A program made the translations under genes and the position numbers. Positions 36,026 to 43,321 of a stretch of 64,000 nucleotides of DNA are shown one piece after another; positions within the stretch are counted from its first letter, which is position 1, and the number at the start of each line of letters is the position of its first letter. Source of the DNA: UBA987 sp002292105 (GTDB taxonomy: Bacteria; Bacteroidota; Bacteroidia; NS11-12g; UBA9320); the NCBI GenBank assembly GCA_943846675.1, contig OX044357.1, forward strand, positions 1,922,001 through 1,986,000, written 5' to 3'. The notes beneath the pieces are model-generated. The model made no database searches and was not told where the DNA came from. It saw nothing but the letters and a program-made list of their open reading frames with translations.

Positions 36026-36130
36026 AGAAGGCTGATAAGCCTAAACAAAGAAGGTTAGAAGGCAGGTTATAGAGCTTGTCCGACTACCGGCGGACTGATA
36101 AGCCTAATGGACGAACAGAAGGCGAAAGCC
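36000..36130. repeat. Right hairpin array, AGGCTGATAAGCCT family
   Basis: TAGGCT-GATA-AGCCTA occurs at 36000-36015, AGGCT-GATA-AGCCT at 36029-36042, a decayed copy near 36092-36105, and GGC-GAAA-GCC at 36121-36130. The flanking phrase TAATGGACGAACAGAAGGC appears twice (from 36014 and 36104). Confidence 0.8.
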
Positions 36131-36229
36131 CAATCGACAAAAGACGAAAGACAAAAGACGAAAGCCTAATAAAAGAATCCCCTCGCAAGCCCTCCAACCA
36201 TATTGATTTTATGGACCCTTGTAATCAAA

Positions 36230-36279
36230 AATCAATTGATTAACAATGGTTTTGAATAAATGCATTATCAAAAACCATT
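36230..36279. promoter_or_regulatory. Palindrome and inverted repeat upstream of the coiled-coil gene
   Basis: A perfect 12-bp palindrome AATCAATTGATT (36230-36241) is followed by an inverted repeat AATGGTTTTG / CAAAAACCATT (36245-36254 and 36269-36279). It ends 32 bp before the ATG at 36312. It could be a protein-binding site or a hairpin; no regulator is identified. Confidence 0.45.
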
Positions 36280-36311
36280 TTGTTGTAAACTTGTATCTCT
36301 AAAATTAGGTT

Positions 36312-37259
36312 ATGGCAGATTCAAACAACGAAGCGTACGAAACATCAAAAAGGTCTAAGGTGTCCAGACCACTGTTAATTCTATTTCTGCTGTCGTTGGG
36401 GCTAAATGCCTACCTGTTTTATAACTGGTACAATGACAATTATAGAGATGGTCAAAGTCTTGCCGAGATAAACCAGGGTCTTCAAGACGTACTTGCCGAG
36501 ACTGAATTCTCCAAAGATTCTTTACAAAAAGCATACGATGAGCTGAGTACGCAATATCAAGCTTTATATGAAGAGTCAGAAACGCTTAGAATTGAGCGTA
36601 AAGATGCCATTGAGCAGTTGGGACAAAAAAAGGTTCGAATCCGTCAATTACTAACACAAGTAGGCGGAAACCCAAGAGCACTGGTTGAAGCCAAAGGTAA
36701 AATAGAAACGTTAAAAAAGGAATTAAACGACTACCGAGTTAAACTGGACTTAGCAGCAGAAGAAAACGCAGAATACGCCAAGGCTATTAGGACTGAAAAA
36801 GAGAAGGCTCAAGACATGGCCCACGAAAAAGAGGCCATCGAACGACAAAATCAAGATCTAGAAGATAAAATCAGTGATGCTACATTTAGGATTTCCGACT
36901 TAACTGTAGCTCCGATGAGAACCAAGCGTAAAAAACTTGAACAGACAACAAAAAGTGGCAAAGTCAAACATATTGAGATTTCCTTTACCATTCTTGAATC
37001 TCCACTAGTTGAAGAAGGTGAAAAAGAACTTAAACTAAGACTGTTAGGAACAAGTCAAGAAGTACTGGGATCGGATAACGACAGACTTCAAAATTCAGAC
37101 GAATTATACTCCATGACCAAAGACTTCGTTTATGATGGGTCGTCTGAAAAGTTCAAGTTTAAGTACGAACAAGATGCCACATTTAAGGCTGGCACTCACT
37201 TTGCAGAAATCTGGGAAGGCGATCACATGATTATCAGAACTGCCTTTAACTTGGATTAG
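36312..37259 (+). CDS. Membrane-anchored coiled-coil protein, unknown function
   Basis: A 315-residue protein I do not recognise. A short polar N-terminus is followed by one membrane helix (about residues 20-42, PLLILFLLSLGLNAYLFYNWY). A long charged coiled coil spans about 55-200, and a C-terminal domain of about 100 residues looks rich in beta strands (KHIEISFTILESPLVEEGEKELKLRLLG). The single anchor and lack of a signal cleavage site suggest a periplasmic body tethered to the inner membrane. Its stop overlaps the convergent mazG stop. The region upstream holds a palindrome and an inverted repeat. Confidence 0.75.
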   Translation: MADSNNEAYETSKRSKVSRPLLILFLLSLGLNAYLFYNWYNDNYRDGQSLAEINQGLQDVLAETEFSKDSLQKAYDELSTQYQALYEESETLRIERKDAIEQLGQKKVRIRQLLTQVGGNPRALVEAKGKIETLKKELNDYRVKLDLAAEENAEYAKAIRTEKEKAQDMAHEKEAIERQNQDLEDKISDATFRISDLTVAPMRTKRKKLEQTTKSGKVKHIEISFTILESPLVEEGEKELKLRLLGTSQEVLGSDNDRLQNSDELYSMTKDFVYDGSSEKFKFKYEQDATFKAGTHFAEIWEGDHMIIRTAFNLD

Positions 37260-38020
37260 GCTTTGGCTTTTTGCCAAATAGACTCCATTTCTTCCAGCGT
37301 CATGTCTTCTAGCCGAATCTTTGACTGCTTGGCATAGGATTCAATTGCTTCAAATCGTTGTTTGAACTTCTTGTTGGTCAATTCTAACGCATCGTCGGGA
37401 TTAATGTCTTGCCATCGCGCATAATTCACTAGCGAAAACAGCAGATCACCGAATTCATCTGGTTTCTCTTTTCCAGTAGCCTCCTTGTACTCTTGTAGCT
37501 CCTCCTCTACCTTATCCCATACTAACCGCTTGTTTGGCCAGTCGAAGCCAACCTGGGCCGCTTTTTCTTGCATGCGCATGGCTTTCACCAAACTTGGCAT
37601 TGAATTAGGCACACCACTTAGTACCGACTTAACGCCTTTGCTCTCGGCTTGCTTGATCTGTTCCCAATTGCGCTTAACAGTTTCCGCATCTTCCGCGTTA
37701 ACATCTCCATAGATGTGCGGATGCCTTCTGATCAGTTTTTCGCAAATGCCGTTCAGAACGGTCGTAATGTCAAAATCGTTTGTTTCGCTGCCAATCTTTG
37801 AATAGAAGACAATGTGTAACATTAAATCTCCCAGTTCTTTGGCTATTTCTGGCTTATCGTCCTCTAAAATGGCATCTGACAACTCGTACGTTTCCTCAAT
37901 GGTTAGATGTCTTATGCTTTCAAGCGTTTGCTCTCGGTCCCACGGACACTTTTCCCTAAGGTCGTCAATAATATCTAACAGGCGCTCAAAGGCTTTCAGG
38001 CGAGGATCTATGTTTGCCAT
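37256..38020 (-). CDS. mazG: Nucleoside triphosphate pyrophosphohydrolase MazG
   Basis: A 254-residue protein with two tandem MazG domains. It hydrolyses NTPs to NMP and pyrophosphate as house-cleaning. CPWDREQTLESIRHLTIEETYELSDAI starts domain 1, KELGDLMLHIVFY carries metal-binding acidic residues, and EEELQEYKEA with EFGDLLFSLVNYARW marks domain 2. Length and arrangement match the bacterial enzyme. Its ATG overlaps the stop of the response regulator gene, so it is probably the last gene of that transcript. Confidence 0.94.
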   Translation of the reverse strand: MANIDPRLKAFERLLDIIDDLREKCPWDREQTLESIRHLTIEETYELSDAILEDDKPEIAKELGDLMLHIVFYSKIGSETNDFDITTVLNGICEKLIRRHPHIYGDVNAEDAETVKRNWEQIKQAESKGVKSVLSGVPNSMPSLVKAMRMQEKAAQVGFDWPNKRLVWDKVEEELQEYKEATGKEKPDEFGDLLFSLVNYARWQDINPDDALELTNKKFKQRFEAIESYAKQSKIRLEDMTLEEMESIWQKAKA

Positions 38021-38730
38021 TATAGAATGTTGTTTGACTTCATTAAGCCCATAAACTTTTCTTTGAAATTTTTACCAATCGGTAAACGCTTTCCATCAAC
38101 ACCTACTTCACTGGTATTATAAGATTCTATGTGCTTTAACCCGACAATAAATGAACGATGAATTCGGCAGAATTTCTCTGCTGGAAGCTTCTGCTCCATC
38201 TTTTTCATCGTTTGAAGCGTTACGATACGTTTTTCTGGAATAAAAATCTTTACATAATCAGCAAAGGCCTCTACGTATTTGATCTCATCATAGCTAATCT
38301 TAATCAGTTTTTGATTTGCTTTTACGAAGATGAAATCGTCCTCTAATTCTGTATTGTCAATTTCATTTCCACTTTTTAATCTAAAGTACTCCTTAGATTT
38401 TTGGATGGCTTTATCGAAACGGTCACTGGAAATTGGCTTTAGCAAATAATCGATGGCGTCTAACTCAAACCCCTCAACTGCGTATTCGGCATAAGCAGTT
38501 GTGAAAATAACTAGAGGCGGATTTTGCAATGAGCGCATAAACTCAATACCCGTTACTTCTGGCATTTGAATGTCGAGAAACAACAAATCAACTTGTTTTG
38601 ACTTAATCATCTCTGCTGCTTGAATTGCATTGGAGCAAGTACCTACCAACTCCATTTCTGGGTAATTCGATAAATGGCTTTTGATTACATCTATTGCCAA
38701 TGGTTCGTCGTCAACAATTAAACATTTCAT
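38020..38730 (-). CDS. LytTR-type response regulator
   Basis: A 236-residue regulator. The receiver domain (1-120) has the acidic pair in VDDEP, phospho-acceptor Asp53 in LLFLDIQMPEVTG, and the conserved lysine in DYLLKPIS. The LytTR DNA-binding domain (about 135-236) shows KANQKLIKISYDEIKYVEA and FCRIHRSFIVGLKHIESY. The partner kinase gene lies 11 bp upstream. Such pairs often control cell-envelope or surface functions, but the target here is unknown. Confidence 0.93.
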   Translation of the reverse strand: MKCLIVDDEPLAIDVIKSHLSNYPEMELVGTCSNAIQAAEMIKSKQVDLLFLDIQMPEVTGIEFMRSLQNPPLVIFTTAYAEYAVEGFELDAIDYLLKPISSDRFDKAIQKSKEYFRLKSGNEIDNTELEDDFIFVKANQKLIKISYDEIKYVEAFADYVKIFIPEKRIVTLQTMKKMEQKLPAEKFCRIHRSFIVGLKHIESYNTSEVGVDGKRLPIGKNFKEKFMGLMKSNNIL

Positions 38731-38741
38731 TCTTTGCTTCT

Positions 38742-39788
38742 TTAATTAAATTTTAGGTTAAGGTTTACGCTATACTTCTCCCCGTCGTCTTCTATTTTCA
38801 ACGTATGTTTATCAGGGTACAACAATGCTAATCTTTTTTTTATGTTTTCAATACCTATGCCGCCTGCCTTTCCGTTCAAACGCTTCTCTTTTTCTTTAGG
38901 TTTCGAATTTTGAATTTTAAATACCAAATTATCGGGCTCTATATCCATATCGATGGAGACAAATCCCCCTTCCATTTTTTGACTAATCCCGTGCTTAAAA
39001 CTATTCTCAAGGAAAGTTAAAAACAACATGGGTGCAATCTGCTTTGTAGCAGGATTACCGTTCACGTTGAACTCAAAGTCCAATCGGTCGCCATTTCTAA
39101 TCTTTTCAAGATCTAAGTAGCTTTTCAGGTAGTTAATCTCTTTCTCCAACGCGACCCACTTCTCACTTCCGTCGTACAACACATACCGCAGAATTTCTGA
39201 GAGTTTTAAAACCAGTTCCGGGGCCTTGTCTGATTTTTTGAGCGTAAGCGCATACAAACTGTTCAAACTATTAAACAGAAAGTGCGGATTGATCTGGGTC
39301 TTTAAGTACTTGAGCTCTGTCTCCATGTTTATACGCTCAAGATTTTCGGTTACTCTTTCTCGCTCATACCATTGTCTGACCATTTTCAAAGACATGGTGA
39401 TACCTAAAGTAAACGTGATACTGGCAAACCCGCCTGCAAAAAACTGCCACCTCCAAATATCTAGAGGCACATGATTTGTCATGATGCTGGCAGAGTTTAA
39501 TGCCATCGCCCAGATAAGAACCGCCAAAAAGACAGATAGTACCAAACTGATGACATAAGAAAAATACATCTTCTGTTTAAACAGCTTGTTAAACAGAAAG
39601 TACATGTTGAAATAAACAACAATGCCTTGAACGGATACGGTTACAAAAGCATTTACGAAGGCTGAACCGCGGCTAACTTCCTCATTATAAAAGAAGTACC
39701 AAAAGGCAAAATACGCCAACCAAAATGCAAAATGGTGAAATTTATATCGGGTGAGTTTACTATAACCTTCAGAGTTTGCGAGGGACAT
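38742..39788 (-). CDS. Sensor histidine kinase, LytS/YpdA type
   Basis: A 348-residue kinase with four membrane segments in residues 18-140, a short coiled linker and a His_kinase domain. LKTQINPHFLFNSLNSLYAL contains phospho-acceptor His169. The ATPase part has FLENSFKHGI (N box) and GGIGIENIKKRL (G box). No extracellular sensor domain is present, so sensing is probably within the membrane. It is co-transcribed with the LytTR regulator and probably with the small membrane protein gene 16 bp upstream. Confidence 0.92.
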   Translation of the reverse strand: MSLANSEGYSKLTRYKFHHFAFWLAYFAFWYFFYNEEVSRGSAFVNAFVTVSVQGIVVYFNMYFLFNKLFKQKMYFSYVISLVLSVFLAVLIWAMALNSASIMTNHVPLDIWRWQFFAGGFASITFTLGITMSLKMVRQWYERERVTENLERINMETELKYLKTQINPHFLFNSLNSLYALTLKKSDKAPELVLKLSEILRYVLYDGSEKWVALEKEINYLKSYLDLEKIRNGDRLDFEFNVNGNPATKQIAPMLFLTFLENSFKHGISQKMEGGFVSIDMDIEPDNLVFKIQNSKPKEKEKRLNGKAGGIGIENIKKRLALLYPDKHTLKIEDDGEKYSVNLNLKFN

Positions 39789-39804
39789 GTAGACTTAGTC
39801 GAAC

Positions 39805-40041
39805 TTAACTTTGCGGGGCAGCGACCCTAATTGATTCAAGTAATGAATACCCCCAGCCTAGTACTTGCCAGCCGGCCTTGGTTACTTGCTCCTGCTCGGT
39901 GTTTTGTACACTCTTAACGCTTTGATTGCTCAAATAATGGGATGCTAATCCGAAAGCAAATAGGTTTGCAGCCAATAATAATCCGATGATTAGAATTGAA
40001 CTTTTTCTTTTAGCGGTAATAATCAGGCGTTTCATAGGCAA
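39805..40041 (-). CDS. Small membrane protein upstream of the histidine kinase
   Basis: A 78-residue product with a basic start (MPMKRLIITAKRKS), one membrane helix (about residues 14-36) and a polar outside tail ending SIRVAAPQS. I do not recognise a family. Its position 16 bp before the kinase gene, on the same strand, suggests it is co-expressed and could be an accessory or modulator of the kinase. That role is inference. Confidence 0.55.
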   Translation of the reverse strand: MPMKRLIITAKRKSSILIIGLLLAANLFAFGLASHYLSNQSVKSVQNTEQEQVTKAGWQVLGWGYSLLESIRVAAPQS

Positions 40042-40223
40042 ATAATGTTTGACACTTCAGTTAATACAACATCTGTGCCTTTTTATTTGTTCTACGAAGT
40101 TAATTTAAAAAAGTTACAGAGAAAGTTAATTGGATGAAGGGAGGGGTTTGAAGGATGAATAAAGAAATTATAAATGAAGAATGGAAAATGTAAAATGTTG
40201 AATCAGAGAATTGGTTCATGGCG
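40042..40223. other. AT-rich intergenic stretch
   Basis: There is no gene here. A-rich text at about 40154-40202 (GAATGAATAAAGAAATT..., GGAAAATGTAAAATGTTGAAT) resembles 40928-40945, where AATGTAAAATGT recurs. It is probably degenerate simple-sequence DNA. Confidence 0.4.
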
Positions 40224-40592
40224 TTAACTTACCCTCAGATGTTGTTCTCTTATTTTCACTGACTTCATGGCATGTATAATTAGCAAAACCAAAGCCATAC
40301 AGGTGGTTAAACAGCCAGAGATTAGTATAACGTGAAACAAGGTTGTTTGCATGGTAAACGCCATCGACAATCCCGCTAGCATGAATAACAAAGCGCTGAT
40401 GTACAAAAACACATTGGCCAAACCAAGTTTTTTAAGCTGCTTTAATTTTAGTTGAATGATGGCAAAATCACAATCTTCAGGCTCCTCTAAGCGATAAATC
40501 TCGTCATTCAATGACACGATAAAACTTGAGGTGGACATGATCAAAAGACCGATGGCCGGTAAAAATGTTAACGGAGCATACCAATCTATCAT
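40224..40592 (-). CDS. Small membrane protein, DUF2721-like
   Basis: A 122-residue protein with three predicted helices: residues 6-27, about 57-80 and 85-108. A cytoplasmic-looking charged stretch RLEEPEDCDFAIIQLKLKQLKKL lies between the first two. Spacing and the first helix (TFLPAIGLLIMSTSSFIVSLNDEI) resemble DUF2721 proteins of unknown function. The match is by eye and moderate. It sits alone between two short intergenic regions. Confidence 0.55.
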   Translation of the reverse strand: MIDWYAPLTFLPAIGLLIMSTSSFIVSLNDEIYRLEEPEDCDFAIIQLKLKQLKKLGLANVFLYISALLFMLAGLSMAFTMQTTLFHVILISGCLTTCMALVLLIIHAMKSVKIREQHLRVS

Positions 40593-40672
40593 ATAGTTTG
40601 TTTTTTATTCAAATCCTTGGGATTGCTTAAATCTTAGCGAAAGCTACAACAATAATATTGACGTACAAACAT

Positions 40673-40680
40673 TACCTTTG
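40673..40680 (+). promoter_or_regulatory. Candidate -7 box TACCTTTG for the NqrM-like gene
   Basis: The sequence fits TAnnTTTG and lies 24 nt before the ATG at 40705. A TTG occurs only 12 nt upstream, shorter than the usual spacing. Confidence 0.4.
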
Positions 40681-40704
40681 TAACCTTGTTATCCGATAAC
40701 AGTT

Positions 40705-40896
40705 ATGACACAATTCATCTTAATCGTTGCCGTATTGATTATTGCCTTGTTAGGCATGGGCGTTCGTATGTTACTTGTTAAAAACGGTGAAATGCGTGCC
40801 GGTTGCGCTGGCAAAAATCCAATGCTCCAAGAAGAAGGTGTTGCCTGCGGTATGTGCGGCGCAAAACCTGGTGAGGTTTGCAAATCAGACGATTAA
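40705..40896 (+). CDS. Four-cysteine small membrane protein, NqrM-like
   Basis: A 63-residue protein with one N-terminal membrane helix (about 3-24) and a short tail holding four cysteines, at 34, 48, 51 and 59 (GCAGKN, ACGMCG, GEVC). NqrM (DUF539), needed to assemble the iron centre of Na+-NQR between NqrD and NqrE, has the same plan: one helix followed by a short four-cysteine tail beginning GSCGG. The complete nqr operon with apbE lies 1.4 kb away on the other strand. The assignment is inference from architecture and context; residue spacing differs from the Vibrio protein. Confidence 0.6.
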   Translation: MTQFILIVAVLIIALLGMGVRMLLVKNGEMRAGCAGKNPMLQEEGVACGMCGAKPGEVCKSDD

Positions 40897-41046
40897 TAAG
40901 ATTAATAAGTTGTCGGCCTGCGTCCGAAATGTAAAATGTAAAATTCTGAAGAGTGACTCTTCGCTTGCGCTCTGAGCGACGACATAGCAAAATTCAATCA
41001 ACCATTTAGTTAATGGAGGAATCAATTAAAAATTAATCACTAAAAA
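40897..41046. other. Structured intergenic stretch between the NqrM-like gene and pepT
   Basis: It contains an inverted repeat GAAGAGTGACTCTTC (40948-40962) and next to it TCGCT...AGCGA (40961-40979), which may end the NqrM-like transcript although no T-run follows. A-rich text AATTAAAAATTAATCACTAAAAATTAAGC precedes the pepT stop. Confidence 0.45.
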
Positions 41047-42303
41047 TTAAGCATTAGAGCTCTCCTCATAGATTTGCACCAATTCCAAAAGCGTAGACAA
41101 AGCTGCTTCCATATCTTGCACAGACACATATTCATGTTTAGAATGGATACCCATTTCGCCGGTAAATATATTCGGACAAGGTAGACCCATAAAAGATAAT
41201 CGAGAACCATCGGTACCGCCTCTAACTAAATCTTGTTTTGGCGCCACTCCTGCCCTTTTCATGGCTTCAACGGCGTTGGCTTCAATGTGTGGGAACTTAT
41301 CAAGCATCTCGCGCATGTTGCGATATTGCTCGTTTACTTCCGTTTCAAAACGTGATCCAGGAAATGCATCAATGGCTTCTTGAGCAAGCTGTATCAAAAC
41401 GTTTTGGTGTCCCTTTAGATTCTGTGTATCAAAGTCTCTTACAATGAAATCCACAGAAGCCGTTTCAAGCTCACCCTTAATGCTAGTAGGATGAACAAAT
41501 CCTTCACTACCTTCTGTAGTTTCAGGACAGAACGTATCTTTTGGCAAAGAGTCGATGAAATGTGCCAATACCTTCATGGCATTCACCATTTTTCCTTTTG
41601 CATAACCCGGATGCGCACTGATACCATGAAATGTAACAGTCATTGCATTGGCAGAAAAAGTGTCACCTTCTAACGATCCTCTAACTCCACCATCTAATGT
41701 ATATCCAGCATCAGCATTTAATTTTTTCATATCAAGCTTGTCAACTCCCCTTCCAACTTCTTCATCAGGTGTAAACAATATGCGTATATCTCCATGTACA
41801 AGTTCATCGCGGTTCACAAGTTGTTTAGCCAACTCCATTATAATGGCAACACCTGCTTTGTCGTCTGCACCTAAAAGTGTTTTCCCAGAAGCAGTGATGA
41901 TGTCATCTCCTATGCGCTCCAAAAGATATGGATGCTCTTTGGTTGTAATGACTTGACTGTTGTCGTCAGGTAAAACGATGTCCTGTCCTTGATAGTTTTC
42001 GTGCAACAATGGTTTCACATCTTTACCGCTGCAATCTGGTGCCGTATCGACATGGGAACAGAAACAAACTGTTTCAACGCCTTCTTTATCACTACGACCC
42101 GGAATTGTCCCAAATACATAACCATGTTCATCCAATACGGCGTCTTCAATTCCTATCTCACGTAATTCTTCAACCAATAACATGCTCAAATTGAGTTGCT
42201 TGCTTGTAGAAGGAAATTCCGTACTAAATGGATCACTTTGCGTATCGATTTGTACATAACGCATAAAGCGTTCGGCTATGTTTTGTTGTATTTCGTTCAT
42301 CAT
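41047..42303 (-). CDS. pepT: Peptidase T (tripeptide aminopeptidase)
   Basis: An M20-family zinc peptidase of 418 residues that removes the N-terminal residue from tripeptides. Metal ligands are visible in FCSHVDTAPD, LGADDKAG, FTPDEEVGRG and the C-terminal GIHSKHEYVS. RGGTDGSRLSFMGLPCPNIFTG is the specificity region. Length is normal. It follows apbE by 3 bp on the same strand, so it may be the last gene of the nqr transcript, though no functional tie is known. Confidence 0.94.
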   Translation of the reverse strand: MMNEIQQNIAERFMRYVQIDTQSDPFSTEFPSTSKQLNLSMLLVEELREIGIEDAVLDEHGYVFGTIPGRSDKEGVETVCFCSHVDTAPDCSGKDVKPLLHENYQGQDIVLPDDNSQVITTKEHPYLLERIGDDIITASGKTLLGADDKAGVAIIMELAKQLVNRDELVHGDIRILFTPDEEVGRGVDKLDMKKLNADAGYTLDGGVRGSLEGDTFSANAMTVTFHGISAHPGYAKGKMVNAMKVLAHFIDSLPKDTFCPETTEGSEGFVHPTSIKGELETASVDFIVRDFDTQNLKGHQNVLIQLAQEAIDAFPGSRFETEVNEQYRNMREMLDKFPHIEANAVEAMKRAGVAPKQDLVRGGTDGSRLSFMGLPCPNIFTGEMGIHSKHEYVSVQDMEAALSTLLELVQIYEESSNA

Positions 42304-42306
42304 TTT

Positions 42307-43317
42307 CTACTTAACATGGACACCTTTTAATTGTCCGTTCTCCTCGAATATAAAGAAAGCACTTAAACTGCTATCTGCTTCTATCAATTCTATAGATTGA
42401 TCTAATCCCAGCACCATACAAGCCGTTGCGTAGGCATCTGCTACGGCACATTCTTGATGCATAAGCGTTGCGCTTTTTAAATCTGACATTAAAGGTTTAC
42501 CTGTTCTTGGATCCATCGTATGTCCTATGATTGAATCGTTAACCACGTAAAAATTTTGATAGTTTCCGCTTGTGGCCATTGATATGTTGGATAGCGGCAT
42601 CACCTCAAAATAGTCGGTAGGTTCAGCTCCCATTACAGGACTTTTTATACCTATCTGCCAAGCTTGCTGTCTGGTGTTCAACCCTTTGCAATGTACCTCA
42701 CCTCCCACTTCAACCATATAGTTGTTGTACCCCTTGTTCGCCAATAAATTGGCAATCAAGTCAACAAAATATCCCTTTGCAATCGCGTTGAAATTATAGC
42801 TCTTAAATCGGTTTTTAATCAAGATGCCCTTTTCGTCGAATCGAATGTCTTCAAAACCTTTAAACGCCTTGGCAATGGCCATCGTTGAGGTATCTATCAG
42901 CCTTTGTTGTTTTTTGAAGGAATCGTAAATCTTAAATAGTTGTGCAGCGCTTGGATCAAATGCGCCATCAGTTGCTTCGATAATTGGAATAGACTTTTCA
43001 ATCATTACTGCGAAGTGCTCAAATCCTGGTTTCAGTTCACGCTCTACAATTGCCTTGTTTGCGTTAAACTGAGAAATGAAAGAATTGGTGTCATAGGTAG
43101 AAAGCCCATAGTTAAACGCAACTAACATAGAATCGATTGATTGCTCGAAACCAAGTAACGCTTCACCAATATAGGTAATGTGATAAGTCGTACCAAGCGC
43201 ATTCCCCGCCAATCGTTGCTCTTTTACATCCTCTTTTGGCGAAGAACAACTGCTAAAAATGAGGACAAAAAAAAGGCAGATAAGACTGCCTTTTTTATTT
43301 AATGTATGTAAAGTCAT
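42307..43317 (-). CDS. apbE: FAD:protein FMN transferase ApbE (lipoprotein)
   Basis: I place the start at the ATG at 43317, 4 bp after the nqrF stop. The open frame extends 60 bp further into nqrF, but only this ATG gives a normal lipoprotein signal (LICLFFVLIFSSCSS). The 336-residue enzyme has GNALGTTYHITY, SPSAAQLFK-type and HTMDPRTGKP segments with the Mg-binding residues. It attaches FMN to threonines of NqrB and NqrC in the periplasm, and both targets are encoded in the same operon. Codons 7-17 form a terminator-like hairpin. Confidence 0.92.
   Translation of the reverse strand: MTLHTLNKKGSLICLFFVLIFSSCSSPKEDVKEQRLAGNALGTTYHITYIGEALLGFEQSIDSMLVAFNYGLSTYDTNSFISQFNANKAIVERELKPGFEHFAVMIEKSIPIIEATDGAFDPSAAQLFKIYDSFKKQQRLIDTSTMAIAKAFKGFEDIRFDEKGILIKNRFKSYNFNAIAKGYFVDLIANLLANKGYNNYMVEVGGEVHCKGLNTRQQAWQIGIKSPVMGAEPTDYFEVMPLSNISMATSGNYQNFYVVNDSIIGHTMDPRTGKPLMSDLKSATLMHQECAVADAYATACMVLGLDQSIELIEADSSLSAFFIFEENGQLKGVHVK
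43267..43296 (-). terminator. Terminator-like hairpin inside the apbE signal-peptide codons
   Basis: On the minus strand the sequence reads AAAAAAGGCAG, a TCTTAT loop, then CTGCC followed by eight T residues. It begins about 25 nt after the nqrF stop and lies within apbE codons 8-17. It has the form of an intrinsic terminator and could lower apbE and pepT expression relative to nqrA-F. Confidence 0.6.
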
Positions 43318-43321
43318 ATGA

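Noticed and set aside
35701..36072. 123-codon frame and a 63-codon antisense frame in the 35.7 kb element
   Set aside because: Both fall within the inverted-repeat element. The protein is an odd basic composition spanning a terminal repeat, so the frame is probably incidental.
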